This document shows positions 1 to 13,566 of a stretch of DNA of 64,000 bases, one piece after another (position 1 is the first letter of the stretch; each line of letters begins with the position of its first letter). Below the pieces are notes generated by a model. It had not been told where the DNA came from. It saw only the letters and a program-made list of their open reading frames with translations, and did no database searches. A program made the position numbers and the translations under genes. The stretch comes from Floccularia luteovirens (lineage: Eukaryota; Basidiomycota; Agaricomycetes; Agaricales; Squamanitaceae), in contig VSJF01000012.1 of NCBI GenBank assembly GCA_009739215.1, forward strand, positions 868,001-932,000. Direction: 5' to 3'.

Positions 1-933
1 GTCGAGTCGGTGGATGGTAACTTTCCACAGTCACAGGTCGCGGTAGCTTGAGTTTTCCAAGCTCAGGTAGGACTTGTGCCAATTGTGAATGTGTTCTCGA
101 GGCATAGTAGATCTTCGTGCATATTACTTCCCCCGCTTGAGAAATGGAGTCCTTTACGAGACCCTTGTCAAACCTGCACGGTCAGTATCCAAGATGCACA
201 CAGGCCAAAACATCATCTAAACCCACTGGGCCATCAGTGCTCGTAATCCTGGGGATATGTTCACTTCTCCATCCTTTAAATCAGGTCCTTTCTCATTTTC
301 TGGAAGGAATCGTTCGTCGTCTGTTTCTGAATCAGCTTTCCCATCTTTCGCAGTTTTCTAATATTAATATGTTTCCTTGAGTGTAATCGAAAATCCTGAG
401 ACCACGCACTGGCTTCTTGGTAACGCGCGCACGAGCTTTTCGCCTCATCGCCTCCTCCCGTTTTCTGGCTAATGTTAAACGTTCCTGGTAAGCACGTTCG
501 TCTGCGTCTAATTCACGTTTGGCACGCTCCAAAGTCTGTTGCACCACCCAATCCTTTCCTATGAGTACCAAAAAGCTTATCAGAGGCACCTAAGTTGATA
601 CGAGCAGACAACAGGTGCACACCATTCAGGTCTGAATCATCACCTCCAGCTAACGCTTTCAACTTTCCTTTGCGTGCACGGGCCTTTTCATCCGATAGCC
701 ACGTCAACGACGCGCATAACAGACTCAATGTTTTACCCTAGTATACCTTTAAGTCATTGCAATGCATTGAATGAAATTTCTTTGCGTACAGTACCAGTGG
801 GACTTTCGACAATTGTAACTACCTTGTTCTCGATGGACGTATAAAGATGGCGCATCAAATCGACCTGGATAGAGTAAGGTGGGTCATAAGGAAAAGCTGG
901 GAACTTTTCTGGTGTAGGAAGATGCAAATCCAT
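1..933 (-). CDS. CHL1: CHL1/DDX11-type ATP-dependent DNA helicase, 5' part only (runs off the left edge)
   Basis: Five exons can be joined (about 933-790, 737-623, 558-410, 357-227, 173-1). The protein starts MDLHLPTPEKFPAFPYDPPY, then the Q-motif-like YSIQVDLMRHLY, then Walker A ESPTGTGKTLSLL, which is split by the first intron between GT and GKT. An Arg/Lys/Glu-rich stretch (DWVVQQTLERAKREL), an acidic linker (SETDDERFLPENE) and KIYYASRTHSQLAQVLPEL follow, which is the typical CHL1/FANCJ-family order. The Fe-S cysteines, DEAH box and helicase domain 2 would lie left of the window. CHL1 is a 5'-3' iron-sulfur helicase acting in sister-chromatid cohesion and replication. The ATG at 933-931 was chosen because homologues begin just before the FPAFPY segment. 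CHL1 rather than RAD3 or FANCJ is favoured by the DWVVQQ and SRTHSQLAQ context. Confidence 0.9.
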
Positions 934-1212
934 TTGATTTCACTTGGACTCGGACTTGTGTCAATAATCGTCGCGTCGCTTTCGGTTCAAAGGAACACAC
1001 GTGACGGTATTGATTTATCCCCGCTAGAAATGAAATCTGAACTCCGCTGGTTACATACTTACCGGACTAAATTCCTTACCGGCCGGAATATATATTATAA
1101 TATATAGCACTTCCCCATGTCCTCCCACAATTTTCTTGTGCATCCGATTTCCTGCTCCATCCAATACAGAAAATCACATTTTAGGGTGCTCTAACCCGCT
1201 TCTTCTCCATTT

Positions 1213-3163
1213 ATGTCGAGATTTTTCCGCTCGCCGCCCCTTGGCCTCATTTGTTATGCGCGTTATGCGACTCTTAACACACGACTGGTGCTAAGAAAGC
1301 GCGGGTACAACGTACAACCGAAAGACACCATTAGTCCGGGTCCAGAGATTCCCCCTCCTCTAAAAGGAATAAAAATACTAGACTTGACGCGTGTGCTTGC
1401 GGGGCCTACTGCTACAATGCTTCTAGCAGACCTCGGTGCAGATGTAATCAAAGTCGAGGAGGTGTCTCGGGGAGATGATACGCGTACGGTTGGCCCGCAA
1501 TGATGTATATGTAAAATTATATCCACTAAACTACATAATCAGGATCATGGTTACCACCATCTGCGCCCACACAATCCTCTGCTCCCGGCGCGTCATCACA
1601 TTTACCCCCTGAGTCCGCATATTTCCTTGCGATCAATCGAAACAAACGTTCTATAACTGTTAATTTCAAAACTCCCGAGGGACTTGAGATAATAAAACGC
1701 CTTGTGAAGCAGTCTGACATCCTTGTGGAGAACTTTATCTCCGGAAAGCTAGCCACGATGGGTCTGGGTTGGGAGGATTGCAGACGGATTAACGACCGCC
1801 TAATCTATGCGTCCATTACAGGTAAGTAACGGTTCGCTAATCTGTTTGCTTGGCTTATAACTCCACCGGCTTTGGAGTATTATTGATTTATTGAAATGAT
1901 AGGTTACGGCCAGACTGGACCTTACCGAGAAGCAGCTGGATACGATGTAATAATAGAGGCAGAAGCTGGTCTTATGCACATGTACGTCTCTTCACCCTTT
2001 GTTGCTCAAACGTAAGAGTTTGAGCTTATTTCACTTTATCCAGTACTGGTGAACCTGACAGACCACCATGTAAAGTAGGAGTAGCATCTACGGATATTGC
2101 CACAGGATTATACGCGCATGGAGCGATCATGGCTGCACTATTATCTCGTCAGCAAACTGGAAAGGGTGTTTGGATTGACTGTAATCTATTTGAGTCCCAG
2201 GTTGGTACCTTACATTCAGTTCGCTAAAAAGGGACATGCGATATTACGGCTTAAGTTGACAATATGTCGTTAGATTGCAGGCCTAGCCAATATCGCGTCA
2301 AATTATTTAATAGCAGGGAAAGAAGCGTCACGACATGGCACGGCTCATCCATCAGTCGTGCCCTATCAAGTCTTTCCCTGTAAAGACGGGTTCCTGATGA
2401 TTGGAGCAGGAAATAACAAGCAGGTATGGGATGATCCTCCCATTTGGATATTTTACCTTTCTGATTGTGACACGCGCTAATTTAATATCCACCACTAATT
2501 CAATTTTTAAGTTTAAAATTCTTGCCGAAAAAGTGTTGGAAGACCCAACAATGGTGAATAATCCCAAATTTACCACAAACGACGCTAGAGTGCAAAATCG
2601 GACGGAACTTACACGTATAATCACGGATGTCCTGATGCAACACGACAGAAGCCATTGGCTGGAAAAGTTTACTGGGATTGGGTACATAAGTTCATTCATG
2701 GGTATTGAATCATGCTGATTTTGGAATTTTAACGCTGAAGTGTTCCATTTGGGCCAATCAATAACATCCAGCAGACATTTGAGCACCCACAGGTAAGTTG
2801 CCTTCTGACCCGATATCAAATGTTCGGGGAACTGCAATTGTTATTCTAGGCTATTGCTCGGCAAGTGACTGTACAAGTTGATGTAAGGACAACTTCAAAT
2901 GGCGAGAGCCCCAAACTGATGTATACTTTGTAGCACCCTCGTGCGGGAAAGATCAAACTAGTGGGGCCGGCGGTTTCGTACAATGGACGAAAGATGCCAG
3001 TCCGACTTGCACCCCCTTGGCTATCTGAGCATACGACAGAGGTAGAATATTTGGTGGATCGGAAGCAGGCCCGATACTGACGGAAGCATTTCTACAGGTC
3101 CTGAGTGAGCTTGGATACAGAGAGGAAGAAATAACGGAACTTCGCGAGAGGTCGATTATCTGA
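1213..3163 (+). CDS. CoA-transferase family III protein (SUGCT-like), probably mitochondrial
   Basis: The N terminus [20 protein letters not shown] is Arg-rich without acidic residues, like a mitochondrial presequence. The CaiB/BaiF domain starts with [16 protein letters not shown] and [13 protein letters not shown]. Later exons give [57 protein letters not shown], the [19 protein letters not shown] segment, [15 protein letters not shown] and a C-terminal part ending ELRERSII. About eight exons with 45-70 nt introns are needed, including a small exon [11 protein letters not shown] near 2850. The best family match is SUGCT (succinate/hydroxymethylglutarate CoA-transferase, used in glutarate metabolism), because of the eukaryotic mitochondrial context. 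Formyl-CoA or another class III transferase cannot be excluded, and the acyl substrates are inferred only. Confidence 0.9.
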
Positions 3164-3539
3164 GAAGAATGCAGGGCAAGAGTCTGGACTTTATGTGTGC
3201 GGATACGGCGGCGATGGGAGTGTGACAGTGACAGGAGTGATGAATGTGAAAGGAACGAAATATGAGAGAGAGAGAGAAAGAAAGCCAACGAATGAATGTT
3301 GATTTCAATAATGTTAAACTCCAAATATCCCCTGCTTCTGCTACCCCGCACTTAATATATTCGCCTTTTCTCCCGCCTTCATTCCGTTGTGACAATGTGA
3401 CACACGGCAAGTGCCGAGTTAACGGACCGCTGGGAGTGCTGTGATAATCTCTTTCCAACCTTCTGGCTTAACCCATCCTCATCCCCTGCCTTCTTCCTTT
3501 CTCCCCATCGCTTCTGCTGCCTACAACATCGTCCAAACG
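3164..3539. other. Intergenic spacer between the CoA-transferase and YPD1 (YPD1 promoter)
   Basis: I see no gene. The spacer carries a short GA-rich simple repeat near 3263-3284 and a CT-rich leader before the YPD1 start, as is common upstream of basidiomycete start codons. A CGGACCG motif sits at 3423-3429, about 110 bp before the YPD1 ATG. Open frames here are short and low in complexity. Confidence 0.6.
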
Positions 3540-4454
3540 ATGTCAACAACTGAATCTCTACGTCATCCCCACACTCTCCACATCGACGATCACCCCACTC
3601 ATAGGCATCGTAGCCCCCCGTCGTTCTCTGCACTCCCCCAGGTAGACACTAAGCCCCTAGTCATGTCTAACGGCGGATCTGTCCCAACTACCCCAAAGCC
3701 CCTGTCTTCACCAACGCCAACAGCTGTCAAGTCTGACCCCACAGAAAGGCTTCCGGAATCTCGCCCATATGCGCGCACACCACCACCGACGCCACCGAAA
3801 GACCCTGAGCAGACGACATTAGACAAGGTTGACGCAGACACAACTGATAAGGTACGACCCACTCTGTATTGTTGTTGTTTTTGCCCATCTCTACCTTCGA
3901 TATCAAATAACTCACCAGTTTTGGACGGCATTGCTGATTCATATACATTCAGGAAGCACCAACAACCCCAGCAGATGATAAAGATGCAGAACGCAATATC
4001 ATTAACATGGATACATTCAATCAGATCTTGGAACTAGATGATGGTGACAGTGAGCAAGAATTTTCACGAGGGATGGTGTGGGCCTATTTCACACAGGCCG
4101 AGGAGACATTCGGGAACATGACATTAACATTGTGCTTCACCCTCAATGTTCTTTTTATCGCGTCATGCTAATTTAATTTGCAGGCAAAGCAAAAACCTAG
4201 CGAAACTATCGGAGTTGGGCCATTTCCTGAAAGGTTCTTCAGCGGCATTAGGTGTATCAAAAGTGCAATCGTCATGTGAGAAAATCCAGCACTATGGCCA
4301 AAAGAGGGACGAAGAGGCAAAACGGGATCTTGATGACAAGGAAGCACTAGCGAAAATTGAAAAACTGCTCGGACAAGTCCAGCTAGAATATGCTAAAGCA
4401 AAAAACTGGCTGGAACAATATTACGACAACCCAGAACCGGCAGCTACATCATGA
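3540..4454 (+). CDS. YPD1: Ypd1-type histidine phosphotransfer protein of the osmosensing phosphorelay
   Basis: Three exons (3540-3851, 3953-4131, 4184-4454) give 253 codons in one frame. The first ~110 residues are Pro/Ser/Thr-rich and without a recognised fold. The HPt domain follows: NIINMDTFNQILELDDGD, a helix with MVWAYFTQAEETFGNM, then LGHFLKGSSAALGV, where the His is the phospho-acceptor and the Lys and small residues after it are the HPt signature. A last helix LEYAKAKNWLEQYY ends the fold. Ypd1 takes phosphate from hybrid histidine kinases and passes it to Ssk1 and Skn7 response regulators. The second intron (gtgctt...ttgcag, branch tgctaat) restores the spacing between the second helix and the phospho-His helix expected for the family. 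The ATG at 3540 was preferred to an upstream in-frame start because the upstream stretch lacks family features. Confidence 0.93.
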
Positions 4455-5145
4455 TTTGATTATAATGATCCAACGGAAGGAAGGCGTTTGAAGAGGCTTT
4501 GGAATTGGACTATGGATCTCGGACGGGCTGTAGACATTCGTATGGAAAATGCTCGACTCTCAAGTATGTCGCGGCGTAGCCTCGCTTGGTTATGGCTTCG
4601 GTCATGGGATCACAGACATTTAGATAGCGGAGATCACTTTGTCACCTCTGCACACTAGCATGAAAGCAGCAGGCGGCAAATTTATCCAGACGCTGTGCAA
4701 TGCTTGGGGATGTGTATGTTGGAAATCGGTGCCCGATACCGGTGCTCGCTACCAGATTCAGCAGGTTTTTCCAGATGGGCGGTAAATGTAGGCTGTACGC
4801 TGTTAATCGATTTCAGTACTTTTTCTCTTTTTTCTCTCTTCTCACAGCTCGCCGTATAATCTCACGCAACCATTCATCGTCTCTTATTTCACTCCTTTCT
4901 TTTACCTCTCCGATATTGTACGCTATCCTGTTTGTTTCATCTCATCTCATCGATTTTTGTGCCCACTGTATACAAAGAGAAACTGTTGCATATATATAAA
5001 GAACAGTTGAATTCAGAATTCGTCCAGCTGTTCGACGTTCATTACTCATCCGTCTGCACGATTCGTGTACTGTTTGATTTTGACGAACCGAAGAGGCATG
5101 ACTATAATCAATTACAATTATATGATCCACCAAAGTATACATTAT
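4455..5145. other. Intergenic region downstream of YPD1
   Basis: About 690 bases with no gene I can support. The stretch near 4820-4960 is T/C-rich and yields a 99-codon open frame of low-complexity Phe/Ser/Leu. That frame has no family motif and is probably spurious. The right end is AT-rich and would hold the 3' end of the small minus-strand candidate that follows. Confidence 0.5.
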
Positions 5146-5693
5146 TTAAAATATGATAGCAATACGGTAGAGAGATGAAGGTGGAACAAGTGGTGCTGCT
5201 GTGATGTAATTTACAATGAATGCTTGACCACGAGGGCCTGGGGAGGAGATTTGAAATTCGGAACTAAGATCGGAAAACGTGCAATTTTGGGGGACAAGCA
5301 AAGGAGATCTATCTGAATGTGGGACATAGGTGGGTCAACAGTGTTTACCAAAACTCACGACCCGAAATTGTCGTATTGCAATCAAGAGTTTCCGCCACTA
5401 AACCGACTAGAATTTGCAGTGTCGACCGAACTGCGAGATTCATACTACAACGTTGATATATCAATTCAGTAAAATTTTTGCGGGAATAATTCAACATAAC
5501 TGACTGAATGACGTGTGTTCCCTGCTTCCAGATCAGGTGAATCATATGAGGCAAAAGTTTTCAATGGAATGATGATGGGCCTTGCTGCATACTCCGGTTC
5601 CACGAGGGGGGTATTCATCATGAGGGTGAAGATGTCAAGAAGGTCAGCCATGTAAGAGCTCGTGGTGTTTCTTGGGCGTGTGTCTGGGTGCAT
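5146..5693 (-). CDS. Possible small hypothetical protein (three exons)
   Basis: I do not recognise a family. Three minus-strand exons (5693-5505, 5444-5399, 5312-5146) join in one frame to 134 codons including the stop. The product starts MHPDTRPRNTTSSYMADLL, includes the hydrophobic patch ARPIIIPLKTF, then a Ser/Asp-rich stretch, and ends with GPRGQAFIVNYITAAPL and a short basic tail. Intron 1 (gtcagt...gttgtag, 60 nt) has a good branch-like tactgaat. The donor of intron 2 (gtggcg) is weak, and a gtcggt donor a few bases upstream also keeps frame. It lies tail-to-tail with YPD1 and head-to-head with the SDR at 5883, at a spacing normal for this genome. It may be a real overlooked gene or a chance alignment of open frames. 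Confidence 0.38.
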
Positions 5694-5882
5694 GTATATG
5701 GTGGGTGGTCAAGTTAAAGATAGTCGTGGTCGGATAATTATAAAGGAAACGGGAAGGGGCAGAGTAACAATGCGAGAGATAGGAGAGCGGACTTTACCGA
5801 CAAAGTACGTCATCAACCATCGTTAGATTCAAATGTAAGATTTGCAATCACATGATGCATGGCCATCTTTTAGAAATTAATC

Positions 5883-6985
5883 ATGGAAAAAACTGCCATT
5901 GTAACTGGGGCATCTTCAGGTGAATCACTTCATATTCTATTCAAACGCTCAGAAACTATATAATATACCGAACAGGGATCGGCCGTGCGACCGCGATTGC
6001 ATTGTCCAAGGCCAGATGGAACGTTGTCCTGACCGCACGAAATCACGAAGGGCTGCTCACCACATCTAAAAAATGCCCATCCACGTCGATGGTCTTAGCA
6101 GGGGATATAGCTAACGAGGATTTCGTAAAACAGCTTTTCACTCGAGCTGTGGATCAGTTCGGTAAATCTATCTGTTCTTTTAGGGTTATAGTTTCTAATG
6201 TCAACTAACAGGGCGGATTGATCTCTTATTCAATGTAAGCAGATTTTCGTTCCTGTGCAAAGAATAATACAGTATCACACTCACTCCCTTTTATGTTTAT
6301 ACAGAATGCAGGTACATCTGCCCCAGCGGTTCCTATTGAAGACATGGATCTGGCCTTGTTCCAACATGTTGTCAATGTGAACCTCATCGGACCTTTTCTT
6401 TGCACACGCGAAGCTGTCAGGATATTCAAGGAGCAAGAACCTCAAGGTGGTATGTACAATGTATTACGAGTAGTATATGTGAAATAAACTGTTCTATAGG
6501 CCGGATCATTAACAATGGATCGTTATCTGCACATACCCCGCGCCCTCACTCCACACCGTATACTTCCACCAAACATGCAATCACCGGTCTCACAAAGTGC
6601 ACAGCACTTGATGGACGTGCATTCAACATAACATGCACCCAGATTGACATCGGTACGCCACATTCACCGTATATTAGATTACGGATCATAGATAATAAAA
6701 TAAAACCCGCAAACGATTGGTAAGGTAACGCACATACTGAAATGGCCGAGCGCTTAGCGATCGGCGCTCTTCAGCCAGACGGGCGAATTGTTTCGGAGGC
6801 AACATTTGATGTTGATCATGTTGCAAATACTATCGTGTACATTGCGAGCCTGCCTAATGACGTCACAATGCTTGAGGTAAACATCATGTAAGTCGCCGCA
6901 ATTTTCCGAATTCTCATCCTCTGGATACATCACTAAATTGCTCATGGGTAGGGCTGCAAAGGCACCATACGTCGGCAGAGGATAA
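5883..6985 (+). CDS. Classical short-chain dehydrogenase/reductase (SDR)
   Basis: Spliced exons give [19 protein letters not shown], the Rossmann TGxxxGIG cofactor motif at the N terminus. Next come [15 protein letters not shown], the NNAGTSAP motif, [16 protein letters not shown], then [21 protein letters not shown], which carries the catalytic Ser and the YxxxK pair. The tail reads [16 protein letters not shown] and ends APYVGRG. At least six introns interrupt it. One begins at 6652 just after QIDIG and ends before the [11 protein letters not shown] exon, so the open frame through 6660-6720 is intronic. NAD(P)-dependent oxidation or reduction is certain by family; the substrate is not. It is divergent from the small candidate gene on the left and convergent with PRP2 on the right. 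Confidence 0.92.
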
Positions 6986-7190
6986 CTCCCGTGGGTTGAT
7001 AGATATTACCACATAGGTACACAAATTTAGTTTAAAAAAGTCACCCTTTTGCTTGTGGAATACATCCCGCCTTCTGGACAAAGAATAAGTATATGGGTTT
7101 TTCCATCACATGAGATATAGCAATACAATGCAATTATGAGCGCAAGAAAATTAATGGGAAAAATCCACGAACTCTCCACACCCACCAGTG

Positions 7191-11069
<3,879 letters not shown>

Positions 11070-11091
11070 CCAGAACAACCGCAGAAAGGGT

Positions 11092-11411
11092 TCACGCTGA
11101 GACTTGGTCAGAGTTAGTCACGAAAAGCTGGACTGCTCGGTGTGGCTGTGCTGAATATTTCATTCTTCTACATTCTGCTTTCTTTCGCACACTATGATAT
11201 GGCATGGCTACTGGATGTGACAAACTCATATGCGCAGTGCGTATCCGGTAGGCTAGAGATACGGAGGGGAGCATAAATACACGCTGAAGGCTAAAACATT
11301 GTCGATGCAGCTCTTGTCTGCTTTTTGAACAACTGTACCGGGATTCAAAAATGCGTTAGAACTTACACGCAGGAAGTTATCAGTGATATATCGTCCAAGG
11401 TAGGACGAAAT
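11092..11411 (-). pseudogene. Decayed tandem copy of the PRP2 5' exons
   Basis: On the minus strand, 11411-11367 followed by gtaagt matches PRP2 exon 1 and its donor at roughly two thirds of bases (ISSYLGRYITDNFLR against MPFDLERYISDNSLK). Then 11332-11284 matches exon 2 (ADKSCIDNVLAFS against ADKSIVDYVLAS) with a one-base loss near its start. Below that, scattered matches to exon 3 continue (a CCGGATACGCAC...TTTGTCAC block against the PDTPDAHTFVT codons; HSVRKKAE against DSARKQAE). The start codon is lost (ATT) and the frame is broken, so I call it a relic. Because the splice donor survives, an alternative upstream first exon is a weaker possibility. Confidence 0.65.
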
Positions 11412-11566
11412 CTTTGCAACTCAAAAGTGTATGTTCAAAAGATGATTCCACACATAATCACAGTATGTGGATTCAGATACCTGATATATAAATTGTGAAG
11501 CGCCACTAACTTCTGCGGTACATACAAAATATATAGCACCAAATGGTTGAAGGGCCACAAATTAAG

Positions 11567-13025
11567 CTAATTCATCAGTTGATCAGCAGTTGGAATATCC
11601 AGACCAGCAGCCTCCACCAAAGCCAGTGTTACTTTTGCCTGAACCAAAATCATGCTAAGATTTTGCTTCACAGAGGTCACTTGAAGAATCCCACCTGCTT
11701 TATCATGGGTGCATCAATCATTTCTCCGTCAAGTCCCACCGCGCCTTTCTCTGCCGCGTGTGCTTTTTCCATGGCATGTACAATTTTTGCTGCACGGATT
11801 ATTTCTGTGTGGAAATGTTCAAACCTTGGTGGTCTTTGGATGGGATTGAGATACCTTTTGGTGTAGGAACAAATGTTTCTTTAATCACTTCGACCTGAGT
11901 AGGGTGGATTGCTTGCTGCAATGAAAATTTAAGCTTTCTTCTTCGAAGTCAGTTTAGTCAACTTGCCTTTCCAGAGAAACCAAGTTGCCTTCCATCTATA
12001 CACTCATCCTTTAAGGTTGCTATATCTTTGTAATTGACACAAACCTGAAATGGAACTAGCATTGGCAAACGAATATGTGAGAAATGCTACTGAGATACCA
12101 TATCAATAGCTTCTAAGCCGAACGCTTTAGCTGCAATAACGATTTGAGACCGCGTGAAGAGAAGTTCTCTGCGTGAGGGAGATCGGATTATTGAAGTATC
12201 GGCACAGTCTATACAAACATTCAGTGTGTAACCAGACCATATAAATTGAAGAACAACGTACAATCTTCTGCTGCAAACTAACGACACGTTCATAACAATC
12301 GTGTGATCCACGGATTATTGCATACCAATAGCGCACTTAACGTTCCTCCTAGCTGTGGGCCATGTTGTGATTTCCAACCAGCTATGCTGCCAAGATTCCA
12401 CATTCCCTTTGCACTCTCAATGCTTGGAATGATGCGCAAGGGAAAATCCCGAGAAGATGCTTGGAATACTTTGTTCAGTGCATCTGAAACATAGTCTAAA
12501 TCTTGTGCGGAATGTATCTTGGGAAGAATAAGCGATTGGACGTTGGGTATTGACAGCTAAAGTTTTCAACAAGAGGTGAGTTGTTGTATAAAGGGATAGA
12601 TTATATGTTGGAATCACGATTTTGGAAACATCCTCCAAAAAAAACTGGGTATTTATGGCATTAATTCGCACTGCAATACGTTCAGGACCTGGGAGATCCG
12701 TTCGCTAGCGCATTCCTCATTCGTAAGTTATTGTCAGGCACTTCATATCACTAACGACAGTTTGACATACACGTAGAAAGGCTTGCAGCCTGTTCCTAGC
12801 ATTTTCCTTATCAGTCGGTACAGGCGATATGCTGTCTTCCAAATCATAAATGTTAACGTCTGAGGCCGCTCTGAGAGATTTCTCCAACATGCGGTCTGAA
12901 GATGAAGGAACATATAAATAAGATCTCCGTAAAGCAGTTTGGGAGCTGATATGTCTCCTTGCAGCTAAAGAGCATTGTAGAATGTCCTGGAATGGAATAA
13001 ATCTACTGGTGTTTAGGAAGAGCAT
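11567..13025 (-). CDS. CitE/HpcH-type lyase, CLYBL-like, mitochondrial
   Basis: The first exon encodes MLFLNTSRFIPFQDILQCSL, a basic, acid-free leader that looks like a mitochondrial presequence. RRSYLYVPSSSDRMLEKSL follows, the start of the CitE TIM barrel, with IYDLEDSISPVPTDKENARN holding Mg/CoA-site residues. Later exons give LPGPERIAVRINAINT, FFLEDVSKIVIPT, RIIPSIESAKGMWNL, LLFAAEDYCADT, a conserved GKQAIHPTQVEVI and an end at AAGLDIPTADQLMN. Human CLYBL is a malyl/citramalyl-CoA thioesterase-lyase that protects B12 from itaconyl-CoA; the fungal role is inferred from family only. At least seven exons are needed. It is transcribed away from DUG2 with a 541-base shared promoter region. Confidence 0.9.
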
Positions 13026-13566
13026 GGTCCGACGAGAGTACTGTCCTGAGCCTGAGAATTATTTGCAGATTGTTTTTTCTCGACAAGCCTAAACAAGCAA
13101 CATAAAACTAACATCATTATTGATGCATTGGTGTACTTAGCCAGGCTGTAACGTTAACCTGTACAGTAAGTTAGCAAAATTTCCCTTTAAAAGTTGAACA
13201 ATTTCGGAGAAACATTCCAACCGTGTGGGGCGTGATTTATACCAATGATGTCGTGAGATGAGTGCAGTGCACATATGTAAGCAATAAATCCGGGTTTGTT
13301 AATAGTAGAGGCTATTCGCTATATGACACCGCTTCATTAAAACCAACATGACAACCTGAACGCACTTAGCCTCCTCAACTTGACCGAAAACAAACCCCAC
13401 CATTGTTTTACGACAGCCAATTGAATAAGAAACATTCTTTCAATCATCGGAATTTCCACCGAAGTCTATATTGTAATATACGCGGAGCATGCTTCAAAAC
13501 CCAGCCACCTCCATCCCACACCGTGCGCATCCTTTTGTCTGCAAGTGCTACTAAGACTGACTGAAG
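13026..13566. promoter_or_regulatory. Shared promoter region of the CLYBL-like gene and DUG2
   Basis: 541 bases between two divergent starts. I see no gene, no long repeat and no convincing RNA gene in it. A C-rich leader with little G (13,500-13,550) precedes the DUG2 ATG. Confidence 0.5.

Noticed and set aside
2953..3633. Minus-strand Ser/His-rich frames opposite the CoA-transferase and YPD1
   Set aside because: They arise from GA-rich sequence on the other strand and overlap real exons.
4700..4999. 99-codon Phe/Ser-rich open frame
   Set aside because: It is low-complexity, derived from a T/C-rich tract, and has no splice or family support.
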